From NCBI GenBank assembly GCA_027704905.1, contig CM051001.1, positions 35,074,656 to 35,138,655 on the forward strand: 64,000 bases of DNA, in the 5' to 3' direction. The stretch is from Muraenolepis orangiensis. Taxonomy: Eukaryota > Chordata > Actinopteri > Gadiformes > Muraenolepididae. The position numbers were made by a program, and so were the translations under genes. Positions within the stretch are counted from its first letter, which is position 1, and each line of letters opens with the position of its first letter. Positions 12,401 through 25,320 of this stretch are shown here, one piece after another. The notes under the pieces are model-generated. The model saw only the letters and a list, made by a program, of their open reading frames with translations, ran no database searches and was not told the origin of the DNA.

Positions 12401-14096
12401 CCTCATCTCTCACTAACTTACTGACCTCATCTCTTCTAACTTACTGACCTCATCTCTCACTAACTTACTGACCTCATCTCTTCTAACTTACTGACCTCAT
12501 CTCTCACTAACTTACTGACCTCATCTCTCACTAACTTACTGACCTCATCTCTCACTAACTTACTGACCTCATCTCTCACTAACTTACTGACCTCATCTCT
12601 TCTAACTTACTGACCTCATCTCTCACTAACTTACTGACCTCATCTCTCACTAACTTACTGACCTCATCTCTCACTAACTTACTGACCTCATCTCTTCTAA
12701 CTTACTGACCTCATCTCTTCTAACTTACTGACCTCATCTCTCACTAACTTACTGACCTCATCTCTCACTAACTTACTGACCTCATCTCTCACTAACTTAC
12801 TGACCTCATCTCTTCTAACTTACTGACCTCATCTCTCACTAACTTACTGACCTCATCTCTCACTAACTTACTGACCTCATCTCTTCTAACTTACTGACCT
12901 CATCTCTCACTAACTTACTGACCTCATCTCTCACTAACTTACTGACCTCATCTCTCACTAACTTACTGACCTCATCTCTCACTAACTTACTGACCTCATC
13001 TCTCACTAACTTACTGACCTCATCTCTTCTAACTTACTGACCTCATCTCTCACTAACTTACTGACCTCATCTCTCACTAACTTACTGACCTCATCTCTCA
13101 CTAACTTACTGACCTCATCTCTCACTAACTTACTGACCTCATCTCTCACTAATTTACTGACCTCATCTCTCACTAACTTACTGACCTCATCTCTCTCTAA
13201 CTTACTGACCTAATCTCTCACTAACTTACTGACCTCATCTCTTCTAACTTACTGACCTCATCTCTCACTAACTTACTGACCTCATCTCTCACTAACTTAC
13301 TGACCTCATCTCTCACTAACTTACTGACCTCATCTCTCACTAACTTACTGACCTCATCTCTTCTAACTTACTGACCTCATCTCTCACTAACTTACTGACC
13401 TCATCTCTCACTAACTTACTGACCTCATCTCTCACTAACTTACTGACCTCATCTCTTCTAACTTACTGACCTCATCTCTTCTAACTTACTGACCTCATCT
13501 CTCACTAACTTACTGACCTCATCTCTCACTAACTTACTGACCTCATCTCTCACTAACTTACTGACCTCATCTCTCACTAACTTACTGACCTCATCTCTTC
13601 TAACTTACTGACCTCATCTCTTCTAACTTACTGACCTCATCTCTCTCTAACTTACTGACCTCATCTCTCACTAACTTACTGACCTCATCTCACTAACTTA
13701 CTGACCTCATCTCTTCTAACTTACTGACCTCATCTCTCACTAACTTACTGACCTCATCTCTCACTAACTTACTGACCTCATCTCTCACTAACTTACTGAC
13801 CTCATCTCTTCTAACTTACTGACCTCATCTCTCACTAACTTACTGACCTCATCTCTCTCTAACTTACTGACCTCATCTCTCTCTAACTTACTGACCTCAT
13901 CTCTTCTAACTTACTGACCTCATCTCTTCTAACTTACTGACCTCATCTCTCTCTAACTTACTGACCTCATCTCTTCTAACTTACTGACCTCATCTCTCAC
14001 TAACTTACTGACCTCATCTCTTCTAACTTACTGACCTCATCTCTCTCTAACTTACTGACCTCATCTCTCTCTAACTTACTGACCTCATCTCTCTCT
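9411..14096. repeat. 4.7-kb satellite-like array of a 24/23-bp unit
   Basis: About 195-200 head-to-tail copies of a pyrimidine-rich unit (CTCATCTCTCACTAAC then TTACTGAC). The main variants are a 24-bp form, a 23-bp form with CTCTTCTAAC, a CTCTCTCTAAC form and a CTCAGCTCTC form. On the minus strand, runs of the 24-bp form read as an eight-residue repeat (RDEVSKLV). The 23-bp units break that frame, and the flanks show no gene structure, so I read it as non-coding. Higher-order duplication is visible: the segment from about 10640 recurs from about 11990. Confidence 0.97.
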
Positions 14097-15159
<1,063 letters not shown>

Positions 15160-15160
<1 letters not shown>

Positions 15161-15775
15161 TCGGGGTCTTGTTCTCGAGTGAGGGGAGGATGGAGCGTGA
15201 GATTGACAGGAGAATAGGTGCAGTAGGAGCGGTATTGGGTGCCCTTTACCGCACCGTTGTAACCAAAAGAGAGCTGAGCCAGAAGGCAAAGCTCTCGATC
15301 TACCGATCAGTCTTCGTTCCTACCCTCACCTATGGCCATGAACAATGGGTAATGACCGAAAAGACGAGATCGCCAATACAAACGGCCGAAATGAGTTTCC
15401 TCAGGAGGGTGGCTGGTGTCTCCCTGAGGGATAGGGTGAGAAGCTCAGTCCCTCGTGAGAGACTCGGAGTAGAGCCGCTGCTCCTTCGTGTAGAAAGGAG
15501 CCAGTTGATGTGGTTCATCTAGTAAGGATGCTTCCTGGTCGCCTCCCGAGGGAGGTTTACCAGGCACATCCAACTGGGAAGAGACCACGGGGCAGACCGA
15601 GGTACAGGTGGGGTGATTACATCTCCACACTGGCCTGGGAACGCCTCGGGATCCCCCAGTCAGCTAGTCCATGTTGCCAGGGAGAGGGAAGTTTGGTGTC
15701 CCCTGCTGAAGCTGCTACCTCCGCGACCCGATTACGGATAAGCGGGAGAAGATGGATGGATGGATGGATGGATGA
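15160..15775 (+). mobile_element. Rex3-like (RTE clade) LINE, 5'-truncated, with (GATG)n tail
   Basis: Translated fragments give the C-terminal part of a reverse-transcriptase ORF: the segment after the catalytic palm (RMEREIDRRIGAV, KRELSQKAKLSIYRSVF, MSFLRRVAGVSLRDRVRSS), then LVRMLPGRLPREV and WERLGIPQS in another frame. A stop follows Phe-Ile near 15520. It ends in GATGGATGGATGGATG, the type of tail known for Rex3. It is dead. The minus-strand fragment at 49545-50740 is the same family. Confidence 0.85.
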
Positions 15776-15824
15776 CCTACTGCTCTGTTCTCGGCACTTT
15801 AAAATGTTTTTGTTGCACAATTCA

Positions 15825-15990
15825 ACACATCAATACATCAGTACCTTTATTGTTATGTTTATTGTGTACAGTATTGTATAGTATTGTGTTGTATACAATT
15901 CATACTGCATGAGGGAATGGGGAGTAAGCATCCCATTGTACTTGTTGCATATGGCAAATACAAAATCTTGAATGTTGAATGTTGAATGTT
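15825..15990 (+). mobile_element. 3' tail of an L2-like LINE
   Basis: CAGTACCTTTATTGTTATG ... GAGGGAATGGGGAGTAAGCA ... CATATGGCAAATACAAAA and then a GAATGTT repeat. Same tail as 48365-48530 (reverse) and 63880-64000. Confidence 0.7.
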
Positions 15991-16369
15991 GTTTTCATCC
16001 AGAAACAAGAGGGCACCCACTGGCTCCTGTCTCTTACACTTAATTCGGTTCCCTCAAACTCATTTTGTTACCGGAGGTGACCCTGCTTTTCAAACTGTGG
16101 CACCCCAACTGTGAAATACCCTCCCTGTTTCGCTTCAGGGGAAAAACAAACAGCTAAAAGCTATTTATATTCAAACAGGCATTTGATAAACTGTGGTTGG
16201 TTTCTTTCCATCTGACCTTTAACAAGTCATTTCTCTCTTATGCTTGTTTTTTGTATTTTTAGTTTGTTGCTCTTATTCCATTTGTTGTGTTCACGCTGTG
16301 TATTTTGTTGTGGTTATTATGCGTTTTGAATGCAAAAGCACTTTGTGATTCCATTATCTGTGAATGCTG

Positions 16370-16509
16370 CTCCACCTAATCCAGCACTCATCATCATCCA
16401 CCTGCTCCACCTAATCCAGCACTCATCATCATCCACCTGCTCCACCTAATCCAGCACTCATCATCATCCACCTGCTCCACCTAATCCAGCACTCATCATC
16501 ATCCACCTG
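16370..16509. repeat. 35-bp minisatellite, four copies
   Basis: Four near-identical copies of a 35-bp unit that contains CTCCACCTAATCCAGCACTC and ATCATCATCCACCTG. Confidence 0.93.
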
Positions 16510-16511
16510 TG

Positions 16512-16622
16512 TATCAGTCACTTCATTGTCATGTTTTATTGTGTATAGTATTTCTATACTGCGGGAGGGAATAGAGAGCAAGCGTTCCATTGTACTTGCA
16601 TATGGCAAATACATAAAAGATA
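16512..16622 (+). mobile_element. 3' tail of an L2-like LINE (short copy)
   Basis: GTCACTTCATTGTCATGTTT ... GCGGGAGGGAATAGAGAGCA ... TTGCATATGGCAAATACA; same family as the other LINE tails in this window. Confidence 0.65.
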
Positions 16623-16629
16623 CTAATCT

Positions 16630-17355
<726 letters not shown>

Positions 17356-18810
17356 AGTGGTGTTTCTGCAGGCTCCTCCGACAAAGACACAGTTGGAGGA
17401 TGAGTAGAAGTGGTTTGAGTAAATGTTGCAGGGGGTACGTGCTGAGACCCCCTCCCCTTCTCCCCATCCTCCTCATTTCCTCCCTGTTGCTACTAGAGCC
17501 AAATCATTTTAGGGGAGTAGTGTGAGTATATGTAACCACACAATGCGTTTAGTGATTACCAGATGAACCATCCCAGAGTTAGCCGAGAGATCATTTTCTG
17601 ACAGCAACAGCCGCATATTATTGTTGTAGCAGCCACAGATCTATGGGATCTGAAGCTGTGCAACGATGGGAGACGCAAGCCTGTTTCCGACCATCAGTTC
17701 CAATACGGTGGTTCGCTTGGTACGGTTACATTTCTCCCTTAACTGAACCACGGCCAGCCGGCTTGAAATCATCCTGGTTCTTCTGTTCCCATCAGGGGGC
17801 GGGGGCCCCCTATATGGATCAATGATGTTGGTTGGACAAGAAAATGTTGATTGAAAGAGAGGAGAGAGAAAGGTGCGGGGGTGGATCAATCACATCAAAG
17901 GGATTGTGAATGCACATGATTCAACTTGAAGCGAAACATGGTTTGGTTTGTGTGTGAATCCCTCGAACCAAAGTGTTTCCTCACAGCTGTCCTCCATATC
18001 ACCTTTTACATTCATTGTGCAACACTGTGCAATGCACAATGCAATCAGTGGCCGGTGTGGTGGACCGTATGGTAATGTCACCTACAATGTCTTTATTAAA
18101 GATCAGACTTTCTGTTTCCCCCAAAACGAAATTTACCCAATGTCCAACATGCACTCAGTATTGTGGAAATATAAATAAAGCTGGTTTTCAGAGTTCTCAC
18201 ATTTTGCATCAGGGTGATTTGTTAAATAATCATCAATGTTTGTATGCACGTCATGTGTAGCCTATGTCGGATGCTTCAGATATTCTAATAAGATATATAT
18301 ATATAATATATATATATATATAATAAGTATAACGGTGCGGGTAAAGCAATGCATTTTCTCAATGACCCTAACCCTACAGGGTGGAAATTAAACCACACTG
18401 AAACAGGCCTACAAGTAGCTGTCATTTCACCAATAAGCTGATTCCCCTGATCATCAAGCCTCTCATCATGACCAGTATCCTCGACGCTATATAGATACAT
18501 ATAGATATACCCAACTGAAGAGCGCAGTCTCACCAACACGTTGGGAGGAGCTAAGGGGTCGTTCCCTCTTATTTCGCACCTTGCGAAAGTCGGGATCCTT
18601 TGCAAAGGGAAATATAGTGCGAAAAGGTGAGTTCACGAATACACGGAATGGATGCAATACATGTGGGTGGATTTAACACGGACGCGTTTGTCAGTCGCTT
18701 GGTTCAACCCCGTCACCGACTCCCAGGGTGATTGACGGTTCGTGCGCGACGGTGTAAACGCGTCGTCTGTAGGTAGTATTTCGTGCGTAATTTGGATAAG
18801 GAAGGTGCGG
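17356..18810. other. intergenic, no gene seen
   Basis: Mixed sequence with a (TA)n stretch at 18292-18325. From about 18680 the base composition becomes more CpG-rich, leading into the npy receptor promoter region. Confidence 0.5.
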
Positions 18811-18898
18811 GCACATATATATCCGGATTAGGCTACTCATTGGGAATGCTGCTTGGCTGAATGACGTTGTTGGGACGCATGTGATTGTTTTATAACAG
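18811..18898 (+). promoter_or_regulatory. probable npy receptor promoter and 5' UTR exon
   Basis: A TATA-like ACATATATAT (18813-18822) and a CRE-like TGACGT (18862-18867) precede a good splice donor (TAACAG|GTATGT, exon end 18898). A matching acceptor (TCCTCAG) ends at 20050, 29 bp before the receptor start codon. This suggests a non-coding first exon and a 1.15-kb 5' UTR intron. Inference only; no transcript evidence. Confidence 0.4.
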
Positions 18899-20050
18899 GT
18901 ATGTCATTTGCTTGCACGCAAATTGGTGAATTGAAAGTGCACCATAAGTTAAAGCTCAGCGCGCCGCCGGCGGCTCCACTGACCAGTTCACCGCCGCGCC
19001 AGAAAGAGCCGCTGAATCGATGTCACCGTTTATCACTATTGGGAACCATCAACTTGTCTTGAGAGGTGCATAGACCACACAATTAATGGTCGTCTATTCC
19101 TCAGTGGCGTAGACTTGCTTCAAGCATCATGCTTTGAAACATCGTTTATCCTCTACATCGCAGGCTGCTGTGATGAGTCCTTGACTACTTGGTTTTCACC
19201 CTTTTTGACTAATGAGGAAGTACCGGTAAGTGCCATGGCAGGTCACACGAAATTGAACAGGCTATCGTTTTTGTTCTGATCATTAAATGTCTGTCTTCTT
19301 TTGTAGGTCTTATTTTGCAAGTCATTGAATGGCTCTCAGTAATGACCTGTGTTCTCTTTAGACCATGCAGTGATGACGTGCTATGCTATTTATCAAATTT
19401 AATCAATACCCATGTATTTAATAGTATATACGGTTCCAATGTCATTATCTCACTGCAGATATATAAAACCTACAGGTGCTGATTACATTATGCATTCAAA
19501 GAGATCTTGCCAGTTCTTTCCAGCATCCATAATGAGCACAGAGCAAGGTACACTTAAAAACGACTAACATCTCCCCCTGGGTTGTCATACGAATATGGAT
19601 AGTTATAGATATATCGACTCCTTGTGTAATACAGGTGTGGTTGACCATATAGCTTGCACTAACTGCATGGTTCATTTGCCTTTCAATAGCACAGGTGCTT
19701 ATCAAAGCAGAAAGAACTGTGCAGAAACACACCGTTTTCTAACATACAAAGAGAGATGATGTTATATTGATAGCTAAGTGATAACAAGCCTGATATCAAG
19801 CTGCTCTGTATACAAACATCAACCTCCAATCCGATCCAATCTTGTTTTCATAAATAGACGATGCGTCAGTGATGTCCTTGTCCTAGTTTTTTAATCGACA
19901 ATTTTTGACACTCACATCCAACGCATGCAAACCTCATTCATATGGTGTTGAAGACGGATAGCAGACCCATGATCTGTTGTTATAACGTGATATGAACAAA
20001 ATGTGATTCGGTTGATCAACTATGGCACATTTCTTGCCTTCAATCCTCAG
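18899..20050 (+). other. inferred 5' UTR intron of the npy receptor
   Basis: Bounded by CAG|GTATGT and CCTCAG|GTG. It contains no coding exon that I recognise; an upstream CpG-containing stretch (18955-19020) follows the donor. Confidence 0.35.
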
Positions 20051-20079
20051 GTGTATGACAAGCTGAGAAACCGTTCTTC

Positions 20080-21213
20080 ATGAAGATGAGTCCCACAGAC
20101 TCATCCAACGGTACGGAGGAGGAGGGGGCCACGGAGACCGATGGCTTCCACTGGCAACCGGTTCCTGGGAACTCCAGTATGGATTTACTCAGACCCGGAT
20201 TCCACTCGGACTTCACCAAGCACCTCGGGGTCCAGATCACCCTGATCATGGCCTACTCCCTCATCATCCTCCTGGGGCTGCTGGGGAACTCTCTGGTCAT
20301 CTACATGATCATCCGCTACAAGAACATGCGGACCGTCACCAACTTCTTCATCGCCAACCTGGCGCTGGCCGACCTCCTGGTGGACACCCTGTGTCTGCCC
20401 TTCACGCTGGTCTACACGCTCCTGGACGAGTGGAAGTTCGGAGCCGTGCTGTGCCACTCGGTGCCGTACGCCCAGGCGCTCAGCGTGCACGTGTCCATCC
20501 TGACCATGGCCGTCATCGCGCTGGAGCGCTACCGCTGCATCATCTACCCCCTGGGCCAGCGGCTCTCCTGGCACACCAGCTTCCTCATCATGGCCCTGAC
20601 CTGGGCCACGTCCGCCGTGCTCGCCGCGCCGCTCGCCATCTTCCGGGAGTACCGCCAAGAGGAGATCCCCTCCATCGACCTGCGCATCGCCGTGTGCTCC
20701 GAGAAGTGGCCCCACGGCAGCGGCCGCGACGGCGTCATCTACAGCCTGGCCATGCTGCTGCTGCAGTTCATCCTCCCGCTGGCCGTCATAAGCTACGCCT
20801 ACGTCTGCATCTGGCTGAAGCTCAAGCACCACGTGAGCCCCGCCAGCCGCAGCGAGAGCATGCTCCGCCGCAGAAGGACCACCAAGATGCTGGCCCTGGT
20901 GGTGGTGGTGTTTGCCACCTGCTGGCTGCCCTTCCACCTGTTCCAGCTGGCCAGCGACCTGGACCTGGTGCTGCGCTTCAAGGAGTACAAGCTCCTCTAC
21001 ACGCTGTTCCACATCGTGGCCATGTGCTCCACCTTCGCCAACCCCGTGCTGTACGGCTGGATGAACAAGAACTACAGGAACGGCTTCCTCATGGTGTTCC
21101 GATGTGAGGACAAGCCGGACGCCTTCCACCCCGAAGGCTCCTTCAGGACGCGGTCGCTAAGGCGGCTGACCCTCAGTGGCCGCCTGGGCGGGCGCACTCC
21201 CACCCCGGTGTGA
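20080..21213 (+). CDS. npy7r: neuropeptide Y receptor, Y2/Y7 subfamily
   Basis: Class A GPCR for NPY/PYY peptides, plasma membrane, expected Gi coupling. Single coding exon, 377 residues. N-glycosylation sites are at Asn10 (NGT) and Asn31 (NSS). Seven hydrophobic segments are seen. TM1 has GNSLVIY, TM2 ANLALADLLV, TM3 ends in ERYRCI (a Glu variant of DRY), TM6 has CWLPF and TM7 has NPVLYGW. The extracellular-loop cysteines are in VLCHSVPYAQ and VCSEKWP; a likely palmitoylated Cys follows TM7 (FRCED). TVTNFFIANLALADLLV and PLAIFREY are hallmarks of the Y2 subfamily. I favour Y7 over Y2 because the neighbours map to human 5q35 and not 4q; this is inference. ATG at 20080 is chosen as the first Met; Met3 (20086) is possible. 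Confidence 0.88.
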   Translation: MKMSPTDSSNGTEEEGATETDGFHWQPVPGNSSMDLLRPGFHSDFTKHLGVQITLIMAYSLIILLGLLGNSLVIYMIIRYKNMRTVTNFFIANLALADLLVDTLCLPFTLVYTLLDEWKFGAVLCHSVPYAQALSVHVSILTMAVIALERYRCIIYPLGQRLSWHTSFLIMALTWATSAVLAAPLAIFREYRQEEIPSIDLRIAVCSEKWPHGSGRDGVIYSLAMLLLQFILPLAVISYAYVCIWLKLKHHVSPASRSESMLRRRRTTKMLALVVVVFATCWLPFHLFQLASDLDLVLRFKEYKLLYTLFHIVAMCSTFANPVLYGWMNKNYRNGFLMVFRCEDKPDAFHPEGSFRTRSLRRLTLSGRLGGRTPTPV

Positions 21214-21620
21214 GGGGCAAACTGCTGGAAGTATCCCCCACAATATGAGGGAGAAACACTGACCTCATGGCTTTTAGTGACCAGAAACGAGTAAACTGAA
21301 CATCTTGCATGTGTTATTTGTGTGCCATATTCTTTGTAAAAAATCAGTGAAATATGTTTATATGATGTATGCCAATTCGTTTTTTTTAGTAATGCATTAA
21401 GGCCAGATGTATTGGTGTAATTGATGCCCATACATGTCCATACATGTCCATTCTGAGAGGCTGCAACACTGTGGGCCCACTGCGCTAAGGAAGACACTTA
21501 TTCAATGACATCCAAGTTATGATACAAGTGTTGACTCATTGTAAAAGTATTTGTCTTCGTTTATTTAATTAAAAACCTATCAAATAAATAGTTGATAGTT
21601 GATATGTCTTGTTGGTTAAA
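21214..21620 (+). other. npy receptor 3' UTR (inferred)
   Basis: Follows the stop codon; AATAAA at about 21582 (CAAATAAATAG) is a candidate polyadenylation signal. Confidence 0.45.
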
Positions 21621-21626
21621 CAGAAA

Positions 21627-21629
<3 letters not shown>

Positions 21630-21657
<28 letters not shown>

Positions 21658-21900
21658 TCATATATATATATATATATATATTCATATATATATATATATT
21701 CATATATATTCATATATATTCATATATATATTAATGAATAAATATATATAATATGAAGGATAAATAAATAAATATATATGAATATAAATATATATATATT
21801 CATAAATTAATTAATTCATTCATTCATTCATTTAAAAAATATATATTAAATATATATATATTATATAATATATATTAAAAAATATATATAAATAAGTCAT
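21630..21900. repeat. AT-rich microsatellite cluster
   Basis: Interleaved (TA)n, TATATTCA and ATTCATTC repeats, nearly free of G and C. Confidence 0.92.
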
Positions 21901-22744
21901 AAGTGTGCATACATAACAGAACAAACCTTTATTTTAAAAAACACGTCTCAATGAACATTTGTATAGGCCACTTACATCATGAAAGTAGCCCGCAACATAC
22001 GGTAATTTCCATGCAACTTGAGGGAACTCTTAAATGTTTTATTTAACTGACTAGATTTGTATTGAATATTTGTAATCAGTTAATATTGAAGTCACCTCAA
22101 ATACTGTCATCTATTATAAAAAATTGTATAGTTCCATTATAATCCATTTTACTCTTTTGTATCAATGGAAAGTAGAAACTGCACTTATGTTTGTGGATAT
22201 CAAAGAGGATTTTTGGACGTTTTTGCATTTTCCAGATTTGCAACCTTCCGTGTGAAGCTATCCTAATTTGAGTAAGGCTGTAGTCCATTAGGACGGAGCA
22301 AAGAAACATAAGCAACTTTAAACGTTAAAGAACTTTCAAACAGCCCGGCTTCCTCCTACCTCCATAACCCACCTCAAGTCTAAAGGTGAGGCACGTTTAT
22401 GGCACCATTCAAACAGCCATCCATAGTGCATTACAGAGGAGCCCAACACATAGAACAGATTATAAGTTCAATCATTAAAAGATAATAAAAAATTAATAAT
22501 CTGCCTAGTGCAGATACATATTTCGTATTAAAAGCTGCGGCAAAGAGTAATGTATTGAGCCCTGGTTTAAAAGAAACTGCTGAGACACACTCCACATGGA
22601 CGTTTGTTTCAGATCTATGATGCATAAAAACTAAAAGCTGCTTCACAAGCAGGTATCCTATGTATGTCTACATGCCATACACATATTTGATATAATACTA
22701 TATGATCAATATCAAAGGAATATCACGCGAAGATCTAAAATAAG
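21901..22744. other. intergenic, no gene seen
   Basis: AT-rich. No conserved reading frame recognised. Confidence 0.5.
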
Positions 22745-23010
22745 CAGTTTCTCCGTGACCTCGGATCCCTAAAACGCGGTCTCGTACTGCCCTCTAGTGG
22801 TCACTGGGGACTCTGCAGCCTTGGATCACTAACAGACGTGTCTCTACTGCCCTCTAGTGGTCACTGGGGACTCTGCAGCCTCAGATCCCTAACAGACGTG
22901 GTCTCTACTGCCCTCTAGTGGTCACTGGGGGCTCTGCAGCTTCGGCTCCCTAACAGACGTGTCTCTACTGCCCTCTAGTGGTCACTGGGGACTCTGCAGC
23001 CTCGGGTCAT
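22745..23010 (-). promoter_or_regulatory. 60-bp tandem repeat, each unit with a CTCF consensus core
   Basis: About 4.3 head-to-tail units with periods 60, 61 and 60. Each carries CTGCCCTCTAGTGG, at 22787-22800, 22847-22860, 22908-22921 and 22968-22981. The reverse complement, CCACTAGAGGGCAG, fits the published CTCF core CCASYAGRKGGCRS at every position. All four point the same way. The array lies 0.5 kb upstream of prelid1 and 1.5 kb downstream of the npy receptor. A boundary role is inferred. Confidence 0.7.
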
Positions 23011-23549
23011 ACCGGATATGTCGTTGAAATTGACCCTTTTTCCGCTGCTCACGTTTGACATGTTCGCTACCTAACGGAGAACAATAGTTGTTTTGAATGG
23101 TGTTATAGGTAAAGTTCGATTATTATTATCGTATCGTCATTTAAAGTGATACAGGTTTTTTTGGTATATTTTTCGAATCCTTGTAACATATATCGAATCT
23201 TCTTATTCACTCGGTGTGAGTTCGGTTTAGCTGTGGCTAGCAAGTAAGCTATCGTCCTGTCACCATATAGTATAAAGTATTGGGTGTTTAACACGTGTGT
23301 GTTTAGAGTACCTGAGGCGTCTTAATGTCAGGTGTAGACCTGCTCCAGAGGGGTCTTCAGAGGGGTCCATGCTTCTCCTCATGATTACTTTAGTAACATT
23401 AGACAGCAGAATGTGGTGCCAGTGGCTCTGGGCTAAGTCAACATTGTCATGGCGGTTTCTAAATTCAAGTCTTGCATGCAAATATCCAAGGTCATTGTTG
23501 CTCATCCACATCCCTGCTGTGTCGTACAGATTAGTTCCAGAGGGGAACC

Positions 23550-25320
23550 ATGGTGAAGTACTTCTGCTGTGCGGGCCTTCTGAGGTGTTCCTGGGACCAA
23601 GCGTGTGTTGCGTACTGGCAACGATACCCCAGCCCCTACAGGTGAGATCGGAAAGCTAGCTCACTCTTCTTCTGATCTTAATTACCTTCTCCACTATAAA
23701 ACACACACACACACACGTATGGAAAGAATACCTACAGAGACACCTTTTGACTTCACCTTTAACTAGATCCAGAGTCTGTGTTATAGTGTACAACCAATTT
23801 AAGTTGATTTGAGAGTTGAGTTGTTGCAGGAAGATAAACGGTGGAACCTTGAGTGAGAGTTGGGGAGAGGAGTGCCTGGTTTTGACTGTGTGTGTGTGTG
23901 TGTTATCCTTGAGCGAGGCTGGGTTAGACACAATAACAAATAACTCACCGATAAGGCGGAAGGTTAAGAAAAACTTTATTTCTCTGCAGGGATCCTGGCA
24001 AAAACAAGTGCTTTTAGAGGACATATGTTGAGGAGGTGCTATTGCCCCCAAATGGTTTACGTTGAACACAGTTTCATGGCTGAAGTGCTCTTCTCAATAC
24101 TGGACTCATTTAAAAAATGGTTGTCTACGATAGTGGACAAAAAGGATGGGTTGAGGTTGAGAAATCCCATTGATCCCAGTGACACTGACTGACCTGCAAT
24201 GTGCCGTGTCCACATTTAAAAAAACGTTAAAGATTGTACTAATTTGTCCGGTTTGCCTCCTCCCCCTCAGTAACCACGTTTTGACGGAAGATATCATTTT
24301 CCGAGAGGTTACGCCGAGCAACTGCCTAATTTCCAGACGTCTGATGACCAAAACGAGCAGGGCGCCTCGCTGGATGGAGCAGTACCTCCCCAAACACATG
24401 GCCAGCAAGGCATACGTCATCGAGGACTCCGTAGTGGACCCCCAGAAAAGGACCATGACCACCTTCACGTGGAACATTAGCCATGCCCGCCTCCTGGTAC
24501 CAATCTCCCTTGATCGCACTGCTATGGAAATGTTGTGCCTATAGCGACCTGCATATCGTTGACCTTGTGTACCTTGTGTTTGCGTTCCCCATCTGAACCA
24601 GTCTGTGGAGGAGCGGTGTGTGTATGGTATAAATTCTGAGAACAGCAACTGGACGGAAATAAATCGAGAGGCTTGGATCTCCTCCAATGTCTATGGGCTT
24701 TCGAGAGCTATTCAGGTCAGTATACTAATGGGGGAGATCTGCATTACTAATGTAGGTAGTGTATAGGGCAAAGGTACTACCTATAAGCAGCATTTTAAAG
24801 GGTCACCTGGCATAGAAAGTATTTGACATACTGAGGCATGAGCAATATGTCTTGTGCACATTTGTGATTTAATCGTCTCTCTTGTTTCAGGAATTTGGCC
24901 TCGCCCGGTTTAAGACCAGTGTTACAAAGACCATGAAAGGCTTTGAATATGTCTTGGCCAAAATGCAAGGTACAGTGTTGTATGTGAATGAATGGTTACA
25001 TAGTAATTGACTAATTTAAATGTTTAAAATTACTTCTTGGATGACACACAGTTATGATGAAACTGAAGAAAATTAAATTGATTTAAACCCATTTGTTATG
25101 GTTTTAAATGTTCCACTAAAAAGTGTGTCCTGTGGTGAATTCAATTGTTCTGCTCTAGGAAGTGTTGAACAAACAGTCTTTCATGTTAACTTATGCAGGT
25201 GAAACTCCATCGAGAACCTTGGCGGAAACTGCTACAGATCGGGCAAGGGAGACGGCGCTGGCAGCTAAGGAGAAAGCTAAAGACCTTGCCTCTCAAGCCC
25301 AAAAGAAACAATATGTCTGA
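23550..25320 (+). CDS. prelid1: PRELI domain-containing protein 1
   Basis: Mitochondrial intermembrane-space lipid carrier; with TRIAP1 it shuttles phosphatidic acid for cardiolipin synthesis. Exons: 23550-23641, 24271-24496, 24602-24715, 24891-24969, 25199-25320. All have GT-AG borders, phases match, and the total is 210 residues (human about 219). The N-terminus MVKYF and the segments WDQACVAYWQRYP, HVLTEDIIFREVTP, RRLMTKT, DPQKRTMTTFTWNISHARL, VEERCVY and FGLARFKTSVTKTMKGFEY cover the PRELI/MSF1 domain (residues about 1-172). A C-terminal alanine- and lysine-rich LEA-like stretch follows (AKEKAKDLASQAQKK). Human PRELID1 is at 5q35.3, near MXD3. A paralogue letter (a/b) cannot be assigned from one locus. 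Confidence 0.93.

Noticed and set aside
20185..21129. 314-codon minus-strand frame
   Set aside because: Antisense shadow of the GC-rich npy receptor exon; His/Val/Gln-rich composition without a domain.
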